From Tepidibacter aestuarii (GTDB lineage Bacteria; Bacillota; Clostridia; Peptostreptococcales; Peptostreptococcaceae), in contig NZ_OW235315.1 in the NCBI RefSeq assembly GCF_934924865.1, positions 3,472,001 to 3,536,000 on the forward strand: a DNA stretch of 64,000 nt, given 5' to 3'. The position numbers and the translations under genes were made by a program. The notes beneath the pieces are model-generated. The model did not search any database. It was not told where the DNA came from and saw nothing but the letters and a program-made list of their open reading frames with translations. Position 1 is the first letter of the stretch; each line of letters opens with the position of its first letter. Shown piece after piece: positions 31,850 through 51,333 of the stretch.

Positions 31850-31882
31850 TAGAGGGTACTAATTGATTAGTCCCTCTTTTTA
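31850..31882. terminator. Terminator between convergent genes
   Basis: Stem AGAGGG/CCCTCT extended by ACTAAT/ATTAGT with a one-base bulge, then a T-run on the plus strand. It lies between the two-gene membrane operon (plus) and the EamA gene (minus) and probably serves both. Confidence 0.8.
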
Positions 31883-31911
31883 TAATAGTTAATTTCGTTA
31901 ATTGTATTCTA

Positions 31912-32799
31912 TTAATCATTTTTTTTAGTTTTTAATGTTGAATAAATAGCAGTGCTCAAAATAATAATTCCACCTAAAATTTCTCTTAGAGACGGAATTT
32001 CTCTCAATAATATTACAGTAGCAATTATACCATACACTGGCTCAAGACTTGCAATAATACTTGCTGTTTGAGCTTTTACATTTTTTAATCCATTAATAAA
32101 TAAAGTATGTGATACACCTGTGAAAACAACACCTAATACAATAAGAAGTATTATGTTCTTAGAGTCAAAATCAAGTTTCATTGTAAAAATAAATGGTAGT
32201 AATACCATTGTAGCAACAAAACACTGATAAAATGATATTACCAAACTCTTATACTTGCTTACATACTTTTTATTCATAACTGAAAGTATAGCAAATGAGA
32301 ATCCAGATAATATACCCCACAATACACCTTGAGTCATACTGTTTTCAAATTCAAAATTTGGTATTACAAAAGCAACGCCAGAAAACGTAATAACTGCTAT
32401 AAAAATATCTTTAATATAGATCTTGTCTTTAAAAAAAATAGGCTCTATAAAAGCAACAAAGACAGGAAATGTAGAAAACATCAATAATCCTATTGCTACA
32501 GTTGATAGTTGTATCGATAAGAAAAACGCAACCCAATGAAAAGCTAAAATTGACCCCAGCATAATGAAGTAAAAATATTCTTTTCTCTCATCTAACTTAA
32601 TACTTTCCTTTTGAAAGAATAGCAAAGTAATCAAAAATCCCGAAGCAAATAGAACCCTTCCAAAAACAATTATTATTGATGGAAGAGATATAAGTTTTCC
32701 GAACAATCCTGCAAGTCCGAAAAATAAAACCGCGATATGAATTTCTATAAGACTTTTATTTTTTAAATCCATAACTCTAGATATATTTTTTAAACTCAT
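31912..32799 (-). CDS. EamA/DMT-superfamily transporter
   Basis: 295 residues with ten hydrophobic helices in two EamA repeats (helices 1-5 and 6-10). The second repeat contains the typical GVVFTGVSHTLFINGLKNVKAQTASIIASLEPVYG segment. Such proteins export or import metabolites and amino acids; the substrate is unknown. GAGGGGG precedes the ATG at 32799. A 21-bp imperfect stem-loop lies directly upstream (32824-32890) and may be regulatory. Confidence 0.88.
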   Translation of the reverse strand: MSLKNISRVMDLKNKSLIEIHIAVLFFGLAGLFGKLISLPSIIIVFGRVLFASGFLITLLFFQKESIKLDERKEYFYFIMLGSILAFHWVAFFLSIQLSTVAIGLLMFSTFPVFVAFIEPIFFKDKIYIKDIFIAVITFSGVAFVIPNFEFENSMTQGVLWGILSGFSFAILSVMNKKYVSKYKSLVISFYQCFVATMVLLPFIFTMKLDFDSKNIILLIVLGVVFTGVSHTLFINGLKNVKAQTASIIASLEPVYGIIATVILLREIPSLREILGGIIILSTAIYSTLKTKKND

Positions 32800-32823
32800 T
32801 AGTATAACCCCCTCAATTTAAGA

Positions 32824-32890
32824 CAAAAGCCTGTCTAATGTAAATTTAAATTAAAGGGTATTATATTTTTTTATATTAGGCAGGCTTTTG
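32824..32890 (-). promoter_or_regulatory. Long stem-loop in the EamA gene leader
   Basis: CAAAAGCCTG (32824-32833) and CAGGCTTTTG (32881-32890) pair and the stem continues inward to about 21 bp with two mismatches, with a loop of about 25 bases. It ends 25 bp before the EamA start codon and has no proper U-run. It may be a structured leader or the remnant of a small mobile repeat. Confidence 0.5.
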
Positions 32891-33219
32891 CTATTTAGCA
32901 AAGCACATTAACTTGTCTATCGATAAATTTCAATTATAAATCTAGATTTATGGGATTATATATAAGTTTGTACTTTTCAAAAAAATCTCCCCCTTGGAAA
33001 AACTAAAATATTTATAAATAAATTCAAGATAATTTTATCATATTTTCTTTTCTTTGACAAACAAATAACAAATAGATTTATATTGCAACTATATTTTTAA
33101 TTTTTAGATGCTTCTATATCTTTTTATGTATTTATATAAAAATCTTAATATAAGAATGTATTTTTGAGCAAACTAAATTAATAACTTTGAATCTTATCAG
33201 TAATTTGGAGGAATACACA

Positions 33220-34311
33220 TTGAATAAAGAAACTTTTTCTAATATACAGGGGATTTCTAGTATTGTACTTTTTATGTCAGGAACTTCCTCAATAGTAACA
33301 CTTGCTTTAGAGGCTAAACAAGATATATGGTTAGCTACAATATTGTCTTTATCTATGGCAATTATTATAGCATTTATATTAATTCGTCTACATTCTATTT
33401 TTCAGGAAAAGAATTTATTTGATATGCTTGAAATTTGTTTTGGAAAATTTATTGGGAAGGGAATTATCCTATTATATATTTGGTTTATATTTCATGAAGG
33501 AGCACAAGTTTTAATGAATACTAGTCAGTTTATTACATTTACATCGTTTTCTAAAACTCCTGAAATTATATCTAGAATACTCTTTTTATTTGTGTGCACT
33601 TGGGCTGCTAAAGAAGGAATTGAAGTAATATGCAGGTTGTCTAATTTTCTCTTATTTATATTTATTGCTTCCGTACTTATTGTAGTATTATTATTGATTC
33701 CCAAAATGGATATAAATAATCTTGAACCTGTTCTGAATAACGGAGTAAAACCAATTATGCAAGGTGCTTTTGCATCATTTTCATTTCCTTTTGGAGAAAT
33801 CGTAATTCTTACTATGTTTTTTTCTAACTTTAAAACAAAAGAATCTCCCTTTAGAATTTATATTTTGGGTTTGCTTGTTAGCGGAATAATAGTATTAACA
33901 CTTTCTTTAGCTACTGTTTTGACTTTAGGCCCCGACGAAGCTTCAAATACATTCTTTCCTACATATATAACTGTTGCAAGGATTAATATAGCTTTCATCC
34001 AGAGAACAGAAATAATATCAGCTCTTATATTTGTATTAGGAGGATTTATTAAGTTGAGTATAATTTTAGTAGCTATCTGTAAAGGAATTATTAGAGTATT
34101 TAATTTTACTAATTATCCATTTCTAGTAACTCCTATTTCTATCCTTATGATTAATCTTTCTTTTTTTCTACATGGTAGTAGAATGGATTTAATTAAATGG
34201 AACGAAGAAATATTTCCATATTATGCTTTACCATTTGAGGTAATTTTTCCTATACTTCTGTTTGCTATTGCTGAAATACAGAAGAGAAAATTAACTAATA
34301 AGTCATCTTAG
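33220..34311 (+). CDS. GerAB/GerKB-type spore germination protein (orphan)
   Basis: 363 residues from a TTG at 33220, chosen because GGAGG lies 8 nt upstream. About ten hydrophobic helices of the APC-like GerAB fold are visible. Family-typical segments are FSNIQGISSIVLFMSGTSSIV near the N-terminus and ASFSFPFGEIVILTMFF in the middle. GerAB subunits are the inner-membrane germinant-binding component of GerA-type receptors. No gerAA or gerAC gene is nearby, so it is an orphan. It faces the fork and is flanked by rRNA loci. Confidence 0.85.
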   Translation: MNKETFSNIQGISSIVLFMSGTSSIVTLALEAKQDIWLATILSLSMAIIIAFILIRLHSIFQEKNLFDMLEICFGKFIGKGIILLYIWFIFHEGAQVLMNTSQFITFTSFSKTPEIISRILFLFVCTWAAKEGIEVICRLSNFLLFIFIASVLIVVLLLIPKMDINNLEPVLNNGVKPIMQGAFASFSFPFGEIVILTMFFSNFKTKESPFRIYILGLLVSGIIVLTLSLATVLTLGPDEASNTFFPTYITVARINIAFIQRTEIISALIFVLGGFIKLSIILVAICKGIIRVFNFTNYPFLVTPISILMINLSFFLHGSRMDLIKWNEEIFPYYALPFEVIFPILLFAIAEIQKRKLTNKSS

Positions 34312-34351
34312 ATTCTTTTAGTAAAGTTAAGCTATATACTGTTAAAACATA

Positions 34352-34395
34352 TAAAAAACTTCTTATGTTCCAGTCTAGGCGGGTTTAAGAAGTTT
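34352..34395 (-). terminator. rRNA operon 2 terminator
   Basis: AAACTTCTTA/TAAGAAGTTT stem (34356-34365, 34386-34395) followed by six T on the minus strand, about 60 bp after the second 5S gene. It is related in sequence to the operon 1 terminator and also lies just downstream of the convergent GerAB gene. Confidence 0.83.
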
Positions 34396-34454
34396 TAGTA
34401 TATATGATAAGGCATAATATTTAGTTCTATAAAAGAATGCATAAAAAAAGATTA

Positions 34455-34570
<116 letters not shown>

Positions 34571-34629
34571 TAATCTTTTAGTTTTAAGTATTAAGATTAA
34601 TACTTTCAAAATTGACCAGATTTAAAATT

Positions 34630-37455
<2,826 letters not shown>

Positions 37456-37577
37456 TAAATTTATTTAAATCTGTTCAATTTTCAAAGTACTAAAGTACGT
37501 CGCCAACGAATTAAAAATTCCGTTGCTCAAAGTACTAATTTTGAGGAATAAACCCTCAAAATTAAACAGTAGGTTAT

Positions 37578-41102
<3,525 letters not shown>

Positions 41103-41224
41103 TAAATTTATTTAAATCTGTTCAATTTTCAAAGTACTAAAGTACGTCGCCAACGAATTAAAAATTCCGTTGCTCAAAGTACTAATTTTGAGGAATAAAC
41201 CCTCAAAATTAAACAGTAGGTTAT

Positions 41225-42750
<1,526 letters not shown>

Positions 42751-42884
42751 AAGTTTGTCAGTACTCAGTAAACTGACTTTATGTGTTGTTTCCGAAAATC
42801 ACTGATGTGATTTATTTATAACCTACTGTTTAATTTTCAAAGTTCATTTTTAATTTATCTGCGACCGTGCCGCCTATGAATAAT

Positions 42885-42913
42885 AATATATCATTTATAA
42901 CTTCATATGTCAA
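42885..42913 (-). promoter_or_regulatory. Promoter of the abnormal rRNA tandem
   Basis: TTGACA (42908-42913), 17 bp, TATATT (42885-42890) on the minus strand, about 135 bp upstream of 16S copy 3. It is at the same distance as in operon 1, but the DNA between promoter and leader differs. Confidence 0.83.
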
Positions 42914-43048
42914 CACTTTTCTACATTTTTCTTAAATTTGTATTAAATGTTAGGTTTTCAAAGTTTATAGTTAAGTACTTTGTTTAATCATTAATATTAT
43001 ATACATTTAAAAATGATCTTATTTTATCAAATAACTAGTTACCATAAA

Positions 43049-43073
43049 ACTCCCCTCTTCTACAAGAGGGAGT
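43049..43073 (-). terminator. Terminator of the sigB operon
   Basis: Stem ACTCCCTCTT/AAGAGGGGAGT (one bulge) followed by four T on the minus strand, about 45 bp after the sigB stop. Confidence 0.72.
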
Positions 43074-43118
43074 CTTATAATATATACGTCCTTAAATAAA
43101 TTTAATTTAAATAATTTA

Positions 43119-43895
43119 TTATATTTTTTCATACTCTTGTCTTAATTTCGTAATTATCTTTTTTTCTATCCTAGATATAGTCATTTGAGATACATTTAAT
43201 TCTTTTGCTAGTTGACTTTGCGTTTTATTGTTAAAAAATCTATCTTTCATAATTTTAATTTGAACTTCATCAAGATTTGTCATAAACTTATTTATAAAAT
43301 CTTCATTCTCTATTTTAGAAAAGTTTTTATCTTCATCTCCCATTAAGTCCATTAACTTAACTTGCTTATCATCTCCATCATTATCATAAGTTATATCTAA
43401 TGATGTAGTATTATATCCTTGAGATGCTTCCATGGCCTCTAAAACTTCTTCTTCAGAACACCCCAAATAAGCAGCTATATCTATAACCTTAGGGGGCTTT
43501 TGATTTTTCTGCTGAAGTTCAACTTTAGCCTTGTTAACTTTTTTTGATAATTCCTGGATTCTTCTTGGAACTCTTATAGCCCAACCCTTATCTCTAAAGT
43601 ACTTCTTTATTTCTCCAACTATAGTAGGAGTTGCAAAACTTGAAAATTCATATCCTTTTTCTACATCAAATCTATCAATAGCATATATAAGACCTAATGA
43701 TCCTACTTGATATATATCTTCATATTCAATTCCTTTGTTTATGAATTTTTTAGACAGTATATCAACTATATACATATAATTTTCGATTAATCTATTTCTT
43801 ATGTCTATATCTTTGCTTTCCCTGTATTTTCTGAACAATTCTTTAGTATCTATTGGCTTATCTTTATCCTTTGTAGCTTTTGCTACATTTTTCAT
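43119..43895 (-). CDS. sigB: General stress sigma factor SigB
   Basis: 258 residues, the SigB/SigF group length. Region 2 (YEDIYQVGSLGLIYAIDRFDVEKGYEFSSFATPTIVGEIKKYFRD) spans about residues 55-105. Region 3 follows (IRVPRRIQELSKKVNKA), and region 4 HTH is at the C-terminus (NKTQSQLAKELNVSQMTISRIEKKI). It is last in an operon with rsbV and rsbW and overlaps rsbW by one base. The same rsbV-rsbW-sigB set near the origin is known from Clostridioides difficile. Confidence 0.93.
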   Translation of the reverse strand: MKNVAKATKDKDKPIDTKELFRKYRESKDIDIRNRLIENYMYIVDILSKKFINKGIEYEDIYQVGSLGLIYAIDRFDVEKGYEFSSFATPTIVGEIKKYFRDKGWAIRVPRRIQELSKKVNKAKVELQQKNQKPPKVIDIAAYLGCSEEEVLEAMEASQGYNTTSLDITYDNDGDDKQVKLMDLMGDEDKNFSKIENEDFINKFMTNLDEVQIKIMKDRFFNNKTQSQLAKELNVSQMTISRIEKKIITKLRQEYEKI

Positions 43896-44338
43896 TAAAT
43901 ATCAGCTCCTAAATACTTAGTCATTTTTACTATTGATCCAGATCCTTCTTCAGATGTAAATTCTACCTCATCCATAAGACTTTTAACAATAAAAAGACCA
44001 AGTCCACCTTCTTTAGGGTTTAATAAATCTGGTTCTTCTATTTGAGATGGGTTACAACCTTTTCCATCATCCTTTATTACTATAGACAAATTATTAGCCG
44101 ATACTAAAAAATTAACATAAAAATTTTTATCCAGTCCATGTTTTATAGCATTAGTGCATCCTTCCGCTACTGCAACCTTTATATCTTCTATCTCTTCTAC
44201 ATCAAATCCCATTCTATTCGCAATTGCAGAAACAGTCAGCCTTATAACCCCTACATATTCAGGCTTACTAGGCATAGTCATTTCTATTGTATCTATTACA
44301 TTATCTTCCTTATCTTCTTTATTAATTACTGGTGTCAA
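43895..44338 (-). CDS. rsbW: Anti-sigma factor and serine kinase RsbW
   Basis: 147 residues of the GHKL kinase fold. The N-box is EGCTNAIKHG (about residues 69-78), G1 is IKDDGKGCNP and G2 is EGGLGLFIVKSLMDEV. It binds SigB and phosphorylates RsbV. It overlaps sigB and follows rsbV by 2 bp, so stoichiometry is set by translational coupling. Confidence 0.93.
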   Translation of the reverse strand: MTPVINKEDKEDNVIDTIEMTMPSKPEYVGVIRLTVSAIANRMGFDVEEIEDIKVAVAEGCTNAIKHGLDKNFYVNFLVSANNLSIVIKDDGKGCNPSQIEEPDLLNPKEGGLGLFIVKSLMDEVEFTSEEGSGSIVKMTKYLGADI

Positions 44339-44340
44339 CT

Positions 44341-44667
44341 CTATCCCTCCACTTTAAATATTTTATCTAAACCAGTTATATTGAAAATCTTTTTTACATT
44401 TTGCTTTGCGTTAGTTATATATATATCCTTTTCATCTGTTTTTAATCTTTTTAATATCCCTATCAATACTCCTAATCCTGTAGAATCTATATATTCTAAA
44501 TTAGAAGCATTTAAAACTACATCTTTTGGTTTTAAAGATACAGACTCTATCAAACTATCCTTCAGTTCATTAGCTGTATATATATCAATTTCTCCATGTA
44601 CATCTATATTCCATACATCCTTATTATCATCAAAATTTTTGTTTATTATAATTGACATACTAAACAC
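44341..44667 (-). CDS. rsbV: Anti-sigma factor antagonist RsbV
   Basis: 108-residue STAS-domain protein. The phospho-acceptor serine is in YIDSTGLGVLIG (about residues 60-71). When unphosphorylated it would bind RsbW and free SigB. AAAGGAG upstream; it begins 6 bp after the DUF948 gene. No RsbU-type phosphatase gene is present locally. Confidence 0.93.
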   Translation of the reverse strand: MFSMSIIINKNFDDNKDVWNIDVHGEIDIYTANELKDSLIESVSLKPKDVVLNASNLEYIDSTGLGVLIGILKRLKTDEKDIYITNAKQNVKKIFNITGLDKIFKVEG

Positions 44668-44673
44668 TCCTTT

Positions 44674-44949
44674 TTATTTTTTTTTCAGAAATATTTTATT
44701 TACAAATTTTACACTTTGTATAACTCCTGATATGTTGCTCCCTAAGGACACTACTTTCTCAACATCCTCAGTTATAGTATCTAAATTAGTGACTATATTA
44801 TCTACTTTTTTTTCATTTTGTTCTATCATTCTATTTACATTTACTATTATCTTAGTAGAAGATTTTATTGCATTACCTAGATTTATACATACAAATACAA
44901 ATCCTATAGCCATTATCAATATTCCTAATTGCCATACACTGATTTCCAT
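44674..44949 (-). CDS. DUF948 (YtxG-like) membrane-anchored protein
   Basis: 91 residues. One N-terminal membrane helix (about residues 7-25) is followed by a heptad-rich coiled coil (VNRMIEQNEKKVDNIVTNLDTITEDVEKVV). B. subtilis YtxG is a related SigB-controlled protein. It is encoded between the YtxH-like gene and rsbV in one operon, so it is probably under SigB control. The biochemical role is unknown. Confidence 0.82.
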   Translation of the reverse strand: MEISVWQLGILIMAIGFVFVCINLGNAIKSSTKIIVNVNRMIEQNEKKVDNIVTNLDTITEDVEKVVSLGSNISGVIQSVKFVNKIFLKKK

Positions 44950-44952
44950 ATA

Positions 44953-45213
44953 TTATTCTTCCTCCTCATTAAAAGTCTTGCTTATGACTATTTCATCTTG
45001 AGTTTGAACAATCTCCTCTTCACTTAATCTATCTATTATATTTTTTATCCAATCTTTCATTCTTATTTTAAATTCTTCAGGTTCGTTTACAATATCTCTA
45101 GTAGCATTTAATACATCTTCTCTAGATTCTTTACCGCTCTTTGGTGCAAACAATAAAGCTGTTATAGCCCCTATTATACCTCCAAGTACAAAGTATCTAC
45201 TCTTTTTGCTCAC
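44953..45213 (-). CDS. YtxH-like stress protein
   Basis: 86 residues. The N-terminal glycine-rich membrane segment YFVLGGIIGAITALLFAPKSGKESR is the YtxH domain signature. An amphipathic, charged helix and an acidic tail ending in NEEEE follow. It is the first gene of the ytxH-DUF948-rsbV-rsbW-sigB operon. AAGGGGG precedes the start. General stress association is known for ytxGHJ in Bacillus; the mechanism is unknown. Confidence 0.85.
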   Translation of the reverse strand: MSKKSRYFVLGGIIGAITALLFAPKSGKESREDVLNATRDIVNEPEEFKIRMKDWIKNIIDRLSEEEIVQTQDEIVISKTFNEEEE

Positions 45214-45259
45214 ATTAAAGCCCCCTTTTTACTTTTCTCAGAAACCTAAAAAGTTATAT

Positions 45260-45330
45260 ATCTATGATATTAAATATTCAGATATCATCCCTATAACTTC
45301 TGGATTGGTTTAAAACAATCTATTTCAAAA
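45260..45330 (-). promoter_or_regulatory. Candidate SigB-type promoter before the ytxH-sigB operon
   Basis: On the minus strand, GTTTTAA followed about 19 bp later by GGGATGAT, resembling the SigB consensus GTTTAA then GGGTAT but with a longer spacer than usual. It lies roughly 65-110 bp upstream of the first gene. Autoregulation would be expected for such an operon. The support is weak. Confidence 0.3.
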
Positions 45331-45364
45331 TTATTTTATCATAACTTTATCAGATTTTATATGA

Positions 45365-45392
45365 AAAAAGAATAGGATTTTACCCCTATTCT
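45365..45392 (-). terminator. Terminator overlapping the gyrA stop codon
   Basis: Stem AGAATAGG/CCTATTCT (45369-45376, 45385-45392) followed by a T-run on the minus strand. The gyrA stop codon (45386-45388) is inside the upstream arm. Confidence 0.85.
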
Positions 45393-47812
45393 TCTCCAAC
45401 TATTTTAGCCATAGATACTACGTAGCATTCTTCATCTGTTCTCATAAGTTTAACACCACTAGTTACTCTGCTAAGCTTAGATATTTCTTCTACAGCGATT
45501 CTGATTAATACTCCATCAGAATTTATCATCATAAGCTCATCTTCTTCATTTACTACCTTAGCGCCTATTAAGCTTCCTGTTTTGTCATTTATATTATAAG
45601 TCTTAAGGCCTTTTCCACCTCTATTTTGTATTCTATATTCATCTACAGAACTTCTTTTTCCATAACCATTCTCACTTACAACTAAAAGTTCGCTTCCTTC
45701 ATCTACGAGCTCCATAGAAACCACTATGTTATCTTCATTCAGGCTTATACCCTTAACTCCCATAGCACTTCTTCCCATTTCTCTAACATCTTTCTCGCTG
45801 AACTTAATAGCCATACCATCCTTACTAACTAACATAATCTCTTGATCTCCATTAGTTATCTTAACTCCTATAAGCTCATCATCTTCTCTTAAGTTAATAG
45901 CTATTAATCCATTTCTATTACTCTTTCTAAATTCACTTAAGGCAGTCTTTTTAATTATACCGTTCTTAGTACAAAGAACAAGGTACTTTTCATCATGAGA
46001 ATCAACCATCGGAATTAATGAAGTTATCTTCTCATCCTTATCAAGAGGTATTAAGTTTATCATAGCAGTTCCCTTAGCTTGTCTCTTACCTTCAGGTATT
46101 TCATAAGCATTTATTCTATATACTCTACCTTTGTTAGTGAAACATGCAAGTCTACTATGAGTAGTAGTAGTTATTAGATGCTCTACGAAATCTTCTTCTC
46201 TAGTAGTTAGAGCTGATATTCCCTTTCCACCTCTTTTTTGACTCTTATAAGTGTCAGATGGAAGTCTCTTTATGTATCCAAAATGAGTTAATGTTACGGC
46301 AATTTCTTCATCTTCGATCAAGTCCTTGATATCTATTTCACCTGCAACTGCTTGTATATCAGTCTTTCTATCATCACCGTATTTATCTCTTATAAGAGTG
46401 ATTTCATCCTTTATAAGATTTAGAAGTATTCTCTCATCTGCTAATATTTCTTTTAATCTATTTATAATCTTCAATAATTCTTCATACTCATCTTGAATCT
46501 TCTCTATTTCAAGACCAGTAAGCTTTTGAAGTCTCATATCAAGTATAGCTTGTGCTTGGATTTCGCTAAGATCAAATCTATCAATAAGACTTAATTTAGC
46601 TTCTTGACCATTCTTAGACGCCTTTATAATACTAATTACTTCATCAATATTATCAAGTGCTATCTTTAATCCCTCTAATATATGAGCTCTTTCTTCTGCT
46701 TTTCTTAACTCGTACTGTGTTCTTCTAGTTACAACATCCTTTTGATGCTCTAAATAGTAGTATAACATTTGTTTTAAATTTAGAACCTTAGGTTCTCCAT
46801 TTACAAGAGAAAGCATTATTATACTGAAAGTATCTTCAAGTTGAGAATGCTTATAAAGCTTATTAAGAACTATGTTTGCATTAGCATCTCTCTTAATCTC
46901 TATTACAATTCTCATACCTTTTCTATTACTTTCATCTCTAAGATCAGATATTCCCTCTACCTTCTTATCTTTAACAAGATCAGCTATTTTTTCAACAAGC
47001 TTAGCTTTATTGACAAGATAAGGTATCTCTGTTATAACTATTTGCTCTCTACCTTTTGCCGTTTCTTCTATTTCAGCTTTAGCTCTTACCTTTGCTTTTC
47101 CTCTACCAGTTCTGTAAGCCTTCATAACACTTTCTTTACCCATTATAGTAGATCCTGTTGGGAAATCTGGTCCTTTTATAAACTCAGTAAGATCTTCTAC
47201 ATCACAATCTGGATTATCAATTAAATGGATAACACCATCTATAACCTCTCTTAAATTGTGAGGCGGAATAGAAGTTGCCATACCAACAGCTATACCATTA
47301 GATCCATTAACTAATAAATTAGGGAATCTAGACGGAAGAACTGAAGGTTCCTTTAATGTATCATCAAAGTTAGCTGTATAATCTACTGTTTCTTTATCTA
47401 TATCTCTTAAAAGCTCCATTGTAAGCCTTTGCATTTTAGCTTCTGTATAACGCATTGCAGCAGGAGAATCCCCATCTATTGATCCAAAGTTACCATGGCC
47501 ATTAACCAAAGTATATCTAGTAGAGAATTCTTGAGCCATTCTAACCATAGCAAGATAAACTGCAGCATCTCCATGTGGGTGGTACTTACCTAGTACGTCC
47601 CCGACAATACGGGCTGATTTTCTATACGCTTTTTCAGGCGTTAAATTAAGTTCATTCATAGAATAAAGAATTCTTCTATGAACTGGTTTTAATCCATCTC
47701 TTACATCAGGAAGTGCACGTCCAACTATTACACTCATCGCATAATCAATATACGATTTCTTCATTTCATCTTCTATCTCAACAGGGACTATCCTATCTTT
47801 ATATTCACTCAT
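45386..47812 (-). CDS. gyrA: DNA gyrase subunit A
   Basis: 808 residues. The winged-helix/tower domain carries the catalytic Tyr in [10 protein letters not shown] (about 120-124). The coiled-coil gate and a C-terminal six-bladed pinwheel with the GyrA-box QKRGGKG are present. In the quinolone-binding region [17 protein letters not shown], residue 83 is Ala and residue 87 is Leu, where sensitive gyrases usually have Ser/Thr and Asp/Glu. It follows gyrB by about 20 bp, and its terminator overlaps the stop codon. Confidence 0.98.
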   Translation of the reverse strand: MSEYKDRIVPVEIEDEMKKSYIDYAMSVIVGRALPDVRDGLKPVHRRILYSMNELNLTPEKAYRKSARIVGDVLGKYHPHGDAAVYLAMVRMAQEFSTRYTLVNGHGNFGSIDGDSPAAMRYTEAKMQRLTMELLRDIDKETVDYTANFDDTLKEPSVLPSRFPNLLVNGSNGIAVGMATSIPPHNLREVIDGVIHLIDNPDCDVEDLTEFIKGPDFPTGSTIMGKESVMKAYRTGRGKAKVRAKAEIEETAKGREQIVITEIPYLVNKAKLVEKIADLVKDKKVEGISDLRDESNRKGMRIVIEIKRDANANIVLNKLYKHSQLEDTFSIIMLSLVNGEPKVLNLKQMLYYYLEHQKDVVTRRTQYELRKAEERAHILEGLKIALDNIDEVISIIKASKNGQEAKLSLIDRFDLSEIQAQAILDMRLQKLTGLEIEKIQDEYEELLKIINRLKEILADERILLNLIKDEITLIRDKYGDDRKTDIQAVAGEIDIKDLIEDEEIAVTLTHFGYIKRLPSDTYKSQKRGGKGISALTTREEDFVEHLITTTTHSRLACFTNKGRVYRINAYEIPEGKRQAKGTAMINLIPLDKDEKITSLIPMVDSHDEKYLVLCTKNGIIKKTALSEFRKSNRNGLIAINLREDDELIGVKITNGDQEIMLVSKDGMAIKFSEKDVREMGRSAMGVKGISLNEDNIVVSMELVDEGSELLVVSENGYGKRSSVDEYRIQNRGGKGLKTYNINDKTGSLIGAKVVNEEDELMMINSDGVLIRIAVEEISKLSRVTSGVKLMRTDEECYVVSMAKIVGEE

Positions 47813-47832
47813 TTAAATATCCCCTCTCCTTC

Positions 47833-49997
<2,165 letters not shown>

Positions 49998-50009
49998 GAT
50001 AAAATCCTC

Positions 50010-51110
50010 CTACTGGCTAGCCCTTCCTTTTTCAATATGAATTATATTTACATCTTTATCTTCAAAAATCAGTTTATGATTCTCCTCAGCACTAGTTATA
50101 AAGATTTGAATATCTTCAAACTCTTCAATCAATAATTTCTGTCTTCTTTGGTCTAATTCACTGAATATGTCATCTAATAAAAGAATTGGAGATTCTCCTG
50201 TTTCTTCTTTTATAAGTTCTATTTCCGACAACTTCAATGATATAGATGCTGTTCTTTGCTGTCCTTGAGATCCATATAATCTAACATCTAATTCATTTAT
50301 AAAAATACTAATGTCATCCCTATGAGGTCCTATTTTAGTAGTTCTATATTGCCTATCTAAATTTCGACTAGATTTTAATTTTTCTAAAAATTTATTTCTT
50401 AAAATTTCTAAATCATCATCATCATCTACCTGAATTTGATTTACATATTCTATTTTTAAATTTTCCGAATCGCTAGTTAGGTTTTTATGAATTTTTTTAG
50501 ATAACAACTCTATTTTCTTTATAAAATCTCTTCTATACAAATATATGGATTTAGCATATTCGCCTAATTTTTCGTCATATATATCAAGTAAGTTTTCATC
50601 TATATAATTAGATTTTAAGAGTTTATTTCTTTGAATTAGTATTTTGTTGTAATTAGAAATGTAATTATAATACAAGGGAATTATCTGACTTATTTCTCTA
50701 TCTATAAATTTCCGTCTCTCTTTAGGCCCATCTTTTACAAGCTTCAGATCTTCTGGCGAAAATATAACAACATTTAAATTTCCTAATAAATGCATAATCT
50801 TATCTATTGAAATTTTATTTATCTTTATACCTTTTTTCGCATTGTTTCCAAGAACTAATTCTATTATATTATTTTCCATTTTTTTGGAAAATATTCCGCC
50901 TACATAAGTATTTTCACTATTAAATCGTATTAATTCCTTATCTTTGTTAGTTCTAAAGGATTTTCCTATACTCATTAAGTATATAGCTTCTAATATATTA
51001 GTTTTACCTTGTCCATTTTTTCCTAACAATAAGTTTATCCTTTTATCGAAATTTAGATAGAGTTGATCATAATTTCTAAAATTAATAAGCTTTATACTTT
51101 TTAAGTACAC
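50010..51110 (-). CDS. recF: Recombination protein RecF
   Basis: 366 residues from a GTG at 51110, giving the normal MYLKSIKLINFRNYD start; AGGAG lies 7 nt before it, and an earlier GTG overlaps that ribosome site. Walker A is LGKNGQGKTNILEAIYL. An SMC-like coiled region follows, then the signature YGSQGQQRTASISLKLSE and Walker B LLLDDIFSELD. It loads RecA at gaps together with RecO and the RecR encoded at 4.1 kb. Confidence 0.97.
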   Translation of the reverse strand: MYLKSIKLINFRNYDQLYLNFDKRINLLLGKNGQGKTNILEAIYLMSIGKSFRTNKDKELIRFNSENTYVGGIFSKKMENNIIELVLGNNAKKGIKINKISIDKIMHLLGNLNVVIFSPEDLKLVKDGPKERRKFIDREISQIIPLYYNYISNYNKILIQRNKLLKSNYIDENLLDIYDEKLGEYAKSIYLYRRDFIKKIELLSKKIHKNLTSDSENLKIEYVNQIQVDDDDDLEILRNKFLEKLKSSRNLDRQYRTTKIGPHRDDISIFINELDVRLYGSQGQQRTASISLKLSEIELIKEETGESPILLLDDIFSELDQRRQKLLIEEFEDIQIFITSAEENHKLIFEDKDVNIIHIEKGRASQ

Positions 51111-51126
51111 AAAAAGCACTCCTATC

Positions 51127-51333
51127 CTATAGTACCTTTATCTTAATTGAGTCAACTTCTACAATATCATTCGATCTTATTTTTTTTCCTCTTTGGTATG
51201 CAACTTCTCCGTTAACCTTAACTTCACCGTCTAATATCATACTTTTAGCATGGCCACCCGATCCTACCATATCAGCTAATTTTAGAAGTTGGTCTAACTT
51301 TATAAACTCTGAATCTATTTTAATTTGTTTCAT
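51127..51333 (-). CDS. yaaA: S4-domain RNA-binding protein YaaA/RlbA
   Basis: 68 residues consisting almost entirely of an S4 RNA-binding domain (FIKLDQLLKLADMVGSGGHAKSMILDGEVKVNGEVAYQRGKKI). It is the conserved small gene between dnaN and recF in Firmicutes, linked to ribosome assembly. AGGAGG upstream. A dnaN terminator precedes it, so it may have its own promoter or rely on read-through. Confidence 0.93.
   Translation of the reverse strand: MKQIKIDSEFIKLDQLLKLADMVGSGGHAKSMILDGEVKVNGEVAYQRGKKIRSNDIVEVDSIKIKVL

Noticed and set aside
44138..45001. 287-codon plus-strand frame opposite rsbW-rsbV-DUF948
   Set aside because: It runs antisense to three well-supported genes and has the Phe/Ser/Ile-rich composition of a shadow frame.
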